A DNA stretch of 64,000 nucleotides. Source: Levilactobacillus yonginensis. GTDB taxonomy: Bacteria > Bacillota > Bacilli > Lactobacillales > Lactobacillaceae. The DNA lies in NCBI RefSeq assembly GCF_964065165.1, contig NZ_OZ061549.1, positions 1,860,001-1,924,000 on the forward strand, read 5' to 3'. The notes under the pieces were generated by a model, which did no database searches, had not been told where the DNA came from, and worked only from the letters and a program-made list of their open reading frames with translations. Each line of letters starts with the position of its first letter. The stretch's first letter is position 1. A program made the translations under genes and the position numbers. Below are positions 59,899 to 64,000 of the stretch, piece by piece.

Positions 59899-61719
59899 TT
59901 ATTCCAAACTATTGGACGTTAATGACAAGTTGCTCCAGAATTCAGAGTTGCCGTTGCTAATGTCGTAGCCCTTGACCCGGTGGTTAACGGGAGCCCAAGT
60001 GTAGTTGAATGCCTTCGGAACGACGTAAGCCTCTTCGTTCATGTATTCTTGCCATTCCTTGAAGATCTTAGTCCGGTAAGTGTCGTTCCAAGACTTCGAG
60101 TTGTTCATTTCACTGATCAACTTGTCGTTCTTGGCTTCAACAAAGTGGCTGAAGTTAAAGGTTGCGGACTGTCCGTACAACGTGGTTGGCGTTGGTTCGG
60201 AGGACAAGCTGAAGTTCGCGTCAAAGATATCCATCTTGTCTTGCTTTGGTTGTTGCAAGATGTTGTAGAAACTGTTCATTTCCATCGTCTTGCCAGTGGC
60301 CAGCTTAACGTTCAAACCAACCTTGTGCCATTGCTGCAGGTAGTCTTGATATTCAGCAGCTTGGACGGACGTTTCAGTCATGGCACCAAAGTAGATGGTC
60401 AGTGGCTTACCGTTTGGTTGGACCCGCCACTTGCCCTTCTTCTTGTAACCGGCTTCGTCCAGTAACTTGTTAGCCTTACTCAAGTTGTAGGGGTAACCCT
60501 TAGCTGAAGAATCCCAGTACTTTGCGAAGATTGGTGGAATCAGAGAGTTGGCCCGCCAAGTAATGCCATTACCGAACTTCTTGTTGACGGCATCGAGGTT
60601 CAGGGCGTACATCATGGCTTGCCGGAGGTTCTTGTTGGCCATTTTGCTCTTGGGGTTCATGACGTTTTTGCCGGCCTTGGTATCAAATTGTCCCACGTTG
60701 AAACCGAAGTAGCCGTAACCCAGCTCTGGTTGACCAACTGGCGTGTAATTCTTCAGGTTCTTCAGTTCTTTGTAGTCGGTCCCACGCATGATGCCAGCAG
60801 GTGAGGTAAAGTCGTATTTACCAGACTGAATAGCCTTGTCGATGTTATTCGGAGAGACTACAGTGATGGTGATGTGTTGAATTTGAGGTGTCTTGCCATA
60901 GTAGTATTTGTTAGGGGACCAGGATGTTGATTCACCTTCAACGACCTTGTCTAGCTTGTAAGGACCCGTGAAGAGGGGATTCTTCCGAATCTGAGCGGAA
61001 GCAGCTAGTTTAGCAATTGGCACATTCTTGATGTACTCGTAAGGTTCCACGGCGCCCCAGATGAAGGTGTTGCCAATGTATTTCATACTTGGTGACATCT
61101 TATCAAAATGAATGACGGCTACCTTACCGGTTGGGCCATCTGGGAAGGTGATCCCAGGAATGGTCTTAGCGGTGCCGGCGTGGTATGCGGCCATGCCCTT
61201 AATGGCGTTGAAGTCGGATGAGTACTGCTGTGAAGTCGTGTTCTTATTACCGATAACTTCGTAGGCATATTCGATGTCCTTAGCGGTGACGGGCATGCCG
61301 TTGGACCATTTGCCATCTTTACGAATGGTGATGGTGGCGGTCTTATCCTTTAGATTCAGCCGTTGATTGGCCAGCCCACCGTCAACAATCTTAAAGTCTT
61401 TATCGTAGTTGAAAAGGCCATCGATATTACCAGGTTGGTTACCGCCAGGAGCGAAGACGTCGGTATCCTCAGCGTTGGTAATCAGGGATGGATCTGTCAA
61501 ACCTTGGAATGGAGCACTGTTGGGTTCGGCAATCTTTAAAGTGCTGTTCTTCGTGGCCGATTGATCTGTAGCCTTAGGATTGTGATAGATTTCAGCCAGG
61601 TTGATAGATGAACCGACTTCACCCGAACTGTTGGAACTCGAACTCTTTTTGGAACAGGCGGCCAATCCAATTACGGCTAGCAACGCCATGGTAGACAGGA
61701 CGATTTTATTTTTCTTCAT
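59899..61719 (-). CDS. oppA: Oligopeptide ABC transporter binding lipoprotein OppA
   Basis: A 606-residue lipoprotein that captures peptides for import. The signal peptide has the lipobox LAAC (Cys about residue 22), followed by a Ser/Lys tether and an SBP_bac_5 fold (DPSLITNAEDTDVF, LRKDGKWSNGMPVTAKDIEYA, NKNLRQAMMYALNLDAV). The frame is open from 61884, but GAGGGGG before ATG 61719 and the lipoprotein signal fix the start. It is last in the oppF-B-C-A order, 86 bases after oppC, often a site for processing or extra oppA expression. It supplies amino acids to an auxotrophic lactic acid bacterium. Confidence 0.95.
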   Translation of the reverse strand: MKKNKIVLSTMALLAVIGLAACSKKSSSSNSSGEVGSSINLAEIYHNPKATDQSATKNSTLKIAEPNSAPFQGLTDPSLITNAEDTDVFAPGGNQPGNIDGLFNYDKDFKIVDGGLANQRLNLKDKTATITIRKDGKWSNGMPVTAKDIEYAYEVIGNKNTTSQQYSSDFNAIKGMAAYHAGTAKTIPGITFPDGPTGKVAVIHFDKMSPSMKYIGNTFIWGAVEPYEYIKNVPIAKLAASAQIRKNPLFTGPYKLDKVVEGESTSWSPNKYYYGKTPQIQHITITVVSPNNIDKAIQSGKYDFTSPAGIMRGTDYKELKNLKNYTPVGQPELGYGYFGFNVGQFDTKAGKNVMNPKSKMANKNLRQAMMYALNLDAVNKKFGNGITWRANSLIPPIFAKYWDSSAKGYPYNLSKANKLLDEAGYKKKGKWRVQPNGKPLTIYFGAMTETSVQAAEYQDYLQQWHKVGLNVKLATGKTMEMNSFYNILQQPKQDKMDIFDANFSLSSEPTPTTLYGQSATFNFSHFVEAKNDKLISEMNNSKSWNDTYRTKIFKEWQEYMNEEAYVVPKAFNYTWAPVNHRVKGYDISNGNSEFWSNLSLTSNSLE

Positions 61720-61805
61720 GTCAAAGTTTCCCCCTCGAAGTAAACGCCTCACATTGGTGACACAGGTTAAGTGAAGTAGGCACCATCTCCTCAAATGTTG
61801 ATAAA

Positions 61806-62756
61806 TTAATCTGTGGTTCCTTGTCGTTGAGAAGCGTCGGCAGCCCGACGAAGGACTTGACCGATGTAGCTGATGGCTAAGCACAGGATGATGATTTCAA
61901 GCGCAGCGGGTAACCAGGTCCACCAGTACTGCGTAATGTTATTGGGATCGTTGGCATTCGCAATCATGGTCCCTAGTGAGGGCGTTTGGCTAGGGAGACC
62001 AAATCCCAAGTAGGATAGCCCCGTTTCAACCCCAATGTTTTCAGCGAATGATAGCGTCGTGTCCACAATAATCAGTGACGAAATATTGGGCATAATGTCG
62101 CGAAAAATGATTTTCCAACGGTTAGTGCCGGAGGTCAGCGATGCAGCAGCGTAGTCTTTACCAGACTCTGCTAAAGTTCGCGAGCGAATTAGGCGTGACG
62201 TACCTTCCCAATAGAAAATGGAGAAAATCAGGGTTAGAGTAATGGCGTTGTAGTGTGGGATGATGGTGACCAAGACGATGATCATCATCGTCATTGGTAA
62301 CATCATCATGAAGTCGTAGACCCGTTGCATACCCCAGTCGACGTACCCACTGAAGTATCCGGAGATCAGGCCCCAACAGATGCCAAACGTCGATGAAATG
62401 ATGGTCAACCCTAACGCGATACCAATTGAATTTCGTGAGCCAACAATTAGTTGCAGAAGGATAGAGCGGCCACCAGCATCCGCTCCTAAAGGAAAGCCAG
62501 CGGTTAGCGGCCGGTTAAAGTAGTTCATGATGTTAGTTTCCATCATTTTGGGTGTATTGATGAATAGGGCACCTACCATGACGAAGAGAATAAAGCCAAC
62601 GACGACAAAGAGTGAAACTAACGCGGGCCGGTCCGCCTTGAATTCATTCCAGATAATGCGGGCGGTGGAGGGCGTTGCTTCGGCCTGTGCTTCACGGGTC
62701 AACCGATCCAGATCGGCGGCCGAGATGCTTGAATGTTGCGCAAAATTTTCAGCCAT
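61806..62756 (-). CDS. oppC: Oligopeptide ABC transporter permease OppC
   Basis: A 316-residue permease with an N-terminal cytoplasmic tail, one helix (about 45-65), then the five-helix BPD_transp_1 domain with the EAA loop DYAAASLTSGTNRWKIIFRD and GLSYLGFGLPSQTPSLGTMI, typical of DppC/OppC. It forms the channel with OppB, 14 bases upstream. Confidence 0.95.
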   Translation of the reverse strand: MAENFAQHSSISAADLDRLTREAQAEATPSTARIIWNEFKADRPALVSLFVVVGFILFVMVGALFINTPKMMETNIMNYFNRPLTAGFPLGADAGGRSILLQLIVGSRNSIGIALGLTIISSTFGICWGLISGYFSGYVDWGMQRVYDFMMMLPMTMMIIVLVTIIPHYNAITLTLIFSIFYWEGTSRLIRSRTLAESGKDYAAASLTSGTNRWKIIFRDIMPNISSLIIVDTTLSFAENIGVETGLSYLGFGLPSQTPSLGTMIANANDPNNITQYWWTWLPAALEIIILCLAISYIGQVLRRAADASQRQGTTD

Positions 62757-62770
62757 AAAACTGCCCCCCC

Positions 62771-63730
62771 TTAGTCGATACGAATCCGTGGATCAACTAG
62801 ACTGAGAATGATATCTGATAGCAGGGTTCCCAATAAGTTCAGAATGCCGTAGATGAGGACTAGCGCTGTAATCACGGTGTAGTCCCGATAGATGATGGAA
62901 TTTACGAAGAGCAACCCCATGCCTGGGTAAGAAAAGACCGTTTCCGTAAAGATGGAGCCATTGAGTAATCCGGTGATGGAATATCCAGCAAATGCAGCAA
63001 TGGGCAGCAAGGAGTTGCGAAAAATATGGTGCCGGTAGATATCCTTGCTGGGGACGCCTTTCGACTGAGCCGTTCGCACGTAGTCGGAGTGTTTGGCATC
63101 AATGACCTCGGAACGGAGATATTGCACGATATTGACGGTGCCAAATAATGCGCCGAGGAGGCCGGGCAATAGAATGTGGGTTAGGTGCGACCCAATAGTT
63201 TGTGCCCAGCCATTGGCGTTTGGTGAAATGGACCCAGTGGTTGGGAACCAACCCAGAATGTATCCGAAAACCCAGATACCAATGACTAAGATAACGAAGA
63301 AGGGGATGCAGTAGGTCACGTAGGTGTAAACCCGAATGACTGTATCAGGAAGCTGCCCTTCATGCCGCCCAGCGAAGACCCCCATTGGTAATGCTATGGC
63401 GTAGGTCAAAATCATCGTGAATAGAGCTAACCAGAGGGTGTTGCCTGCTCGTCCGGCAATTAAACGGGAGACGGGTTCTTGGTACTGGTAACTGTTACCT
63501 AAGTTACCGTGAAATAAGTGGACGACCCAGTGCCAATATTGCTGGTACCAGGGATCGTACAAACCGTTGAGCTTCATCAAGTGATGAATTTGTTCGGGGT
63601 CCGCTTTGGGATTGATGGACCCCGTAAAAGGGTCACCAGGCATTGCCTTAGCGAGTAAGAAAACCAGGATGCTGAGGATAATGACTTCAGGAATCATAAT
63701 TAAGAGGCGACGAAGAATTGTTTTCCACAT
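62771..63730 (-). CDS. oppB: Oligopeptide ABC transporter permease OppB
   Basis: A 319-residue permease with the OppB/DppB N-terminus (MWKTILRRLLIMIPEVIILS), the GDPF and LGLxxP-like segments, and the EAA loop DYVRTAQSKGVPSKDIYRHH, followed by FSYPGMGLLFVNSI. Its ATG overlaps the oppF stop codon by one base, so translation is coupled. Confidence 0.95.
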   Translation of the reverse strand: MWKTILRRLLIMIPEVIILSILVFLLAKAMPGDPFTGSINPKADPEQIHHLMKLNGLYDPWYQQYWHWVVHLFHGNLGNSYQYQEPVSRLIAGRAGNTLWLALFTMILTYAIALPMGVFAGRHEGQLPDTVIRVYTYVTYCIPFFVILVIGIWVFGYILGWFPTTGSISPNANGWAQTIGSHLTHILLPGLLGALFGTVNIVQYLRSEVIDAKHSDYVRTAQSKGVPSKDIYRHHIFRNSLLPIAAFAGYSITGLLNGSIFTETVFSYPGMGLLFVNSIIYRDYTVITALVLIYGILNLLGTLLSDIILSLVDPRIRID

Positions 63731-64000
63731 TAGTCCTGCGCCTCACTTTCTTGAGTCAGTAGTTGTTGTGCGCGTTCCGGAGGCAGGGCAACCGAATGGG
63801 TCGGACTGACCTGAATGAGTGGGTAAGCTTCCCCCGAGTCATCGTAGTAATCGTGCTGTTGGGATTGGTAGATTCGTTCGACCTTCTGTCGCATTGCCCG
63901 GTGGGCGGCGCGTTCACTGACGTTGACGTCCGGAATGGCTGCTAGTAGGCGCTTGGTGTAGATGTGCAGGGGGTGATTATAAATATCATCGCGGGTGCCT
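63730..64000 (-). CDS. oppF: Oligopeptide ABC transporter ATPase OppF, C-terminal end only
   Basis: The last 89 codons of an ATPase gene that starts beyond the right edge. The visible part (GTRDDIYNHPLHIYTKRLLA, AIPDVNVSERA) is the oligopeptide/dipeptide C-terminal domain of OppD/OppF proteins. The following tail (about 70 residues, with RMRQKVERIY-like basic part, HDYYDDSGEAYPL and an acidic end) is typical of lactobacillar OppF. The identity as OppF rather than OppD rests on its position directly before oppB. No catalytic motif is in view. Confidence 0.85.
   Translation of the reverse strand, partial: GTRDDIYNHPLHIYTKRLLAAIPDVNVSERAAHRAMRQKVERIYQSQQHDYYDDSGEAYPLIQVSPTHSVALPPERAQQLLTQESEAQD

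Overview
The window looks like chromosome of a heterofermentative lactic acid bacterium of the Lactobacillaceae, most likely Levilactobacillus or a close relative. The evidence is a highly expressed-looking phosphoketolase (xfp), bifunctional adhE and ackA, a CIRCE-controlled hsp20, Apf-type secreted cell-wall proteins with LysM domains, DHA2 drug exporters paired with TetR regulators, and an opp peptide transporter. This assignment comes from gene content only; no database was searched.

Layout. 0-13 kb: a truncated DHA2 exporter, an AEC carrier, two tandem small membrane proteins, a CNNM/CBS/CorC protein, a small-RNA candidate, a GH46 chitosanase gene broken by an amber codon in its lipoprotein signal peptide, CIRCE-hsp20, an aldo/keto reductase, a P-type ATPase, a DUF1836 regulator with clustered operator half-sites, and a membrane GDPD. 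13-26.5 kb: adhE behind a cre box and two Rex-like boxes, three Apf-like secreted proteins, a Pip/YhgE-like membrane protein facing a TetR gene, ackA behind a cre box, an IS3-family element with an IS30-family element inserted in its orfA, and a secreted 3D-domain protein. 27-41 kb: a secreted protein with a paralogue at 58.5 kb, an ABC exporter facing a TetR/HD gene pair, a second DHA2 exporter, YbaK plus an HExxH membrane protein, and a GntR regulator next to xfp. 40.8-46.3 kb: a livJHMGF-CBS operon on the minus strand, preceded by a promoter, a leader peptide with three consecutive UUA codons and an attenuator-like terminator. 46.4-49.2 kb: a third DHA2/TetR pair and a GreA homologue.

49.2-54.3 kb is the most unusual region. 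A LytTR response regulator is followed by two AgrC/HPK10-type sensor genes with complementary defects. The first keeps the ATP-binding N and G boxes but has Arg where the phospho-acceptor His should be. The second keeps the His motif (FSHDYQN) but has lost the ATP-binding boxes. The genes lie between a 975-bp gene-free stretch and a candidate 274-nt structured RNA with five successive hairpins. No autoinducing-peptide gene was found. I propose a split histidine kinase working as an obligate pair.

54.3-64 kb: an RluA-type pseudouridine synthase, a universal stress protein, a CDF transporter, a CPBP protease-like protein, the secreted paralogue, and oppF(partial)-B-C-A on the minus strand.

At least two families of imperfect-palindrome intergenic repeats (five and three copies here) and a third two-copy family sit in the spaces between genes. 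Many gene starts were moved inward from the longest reading frame to match a ribosome binding site; each such choice is stated.
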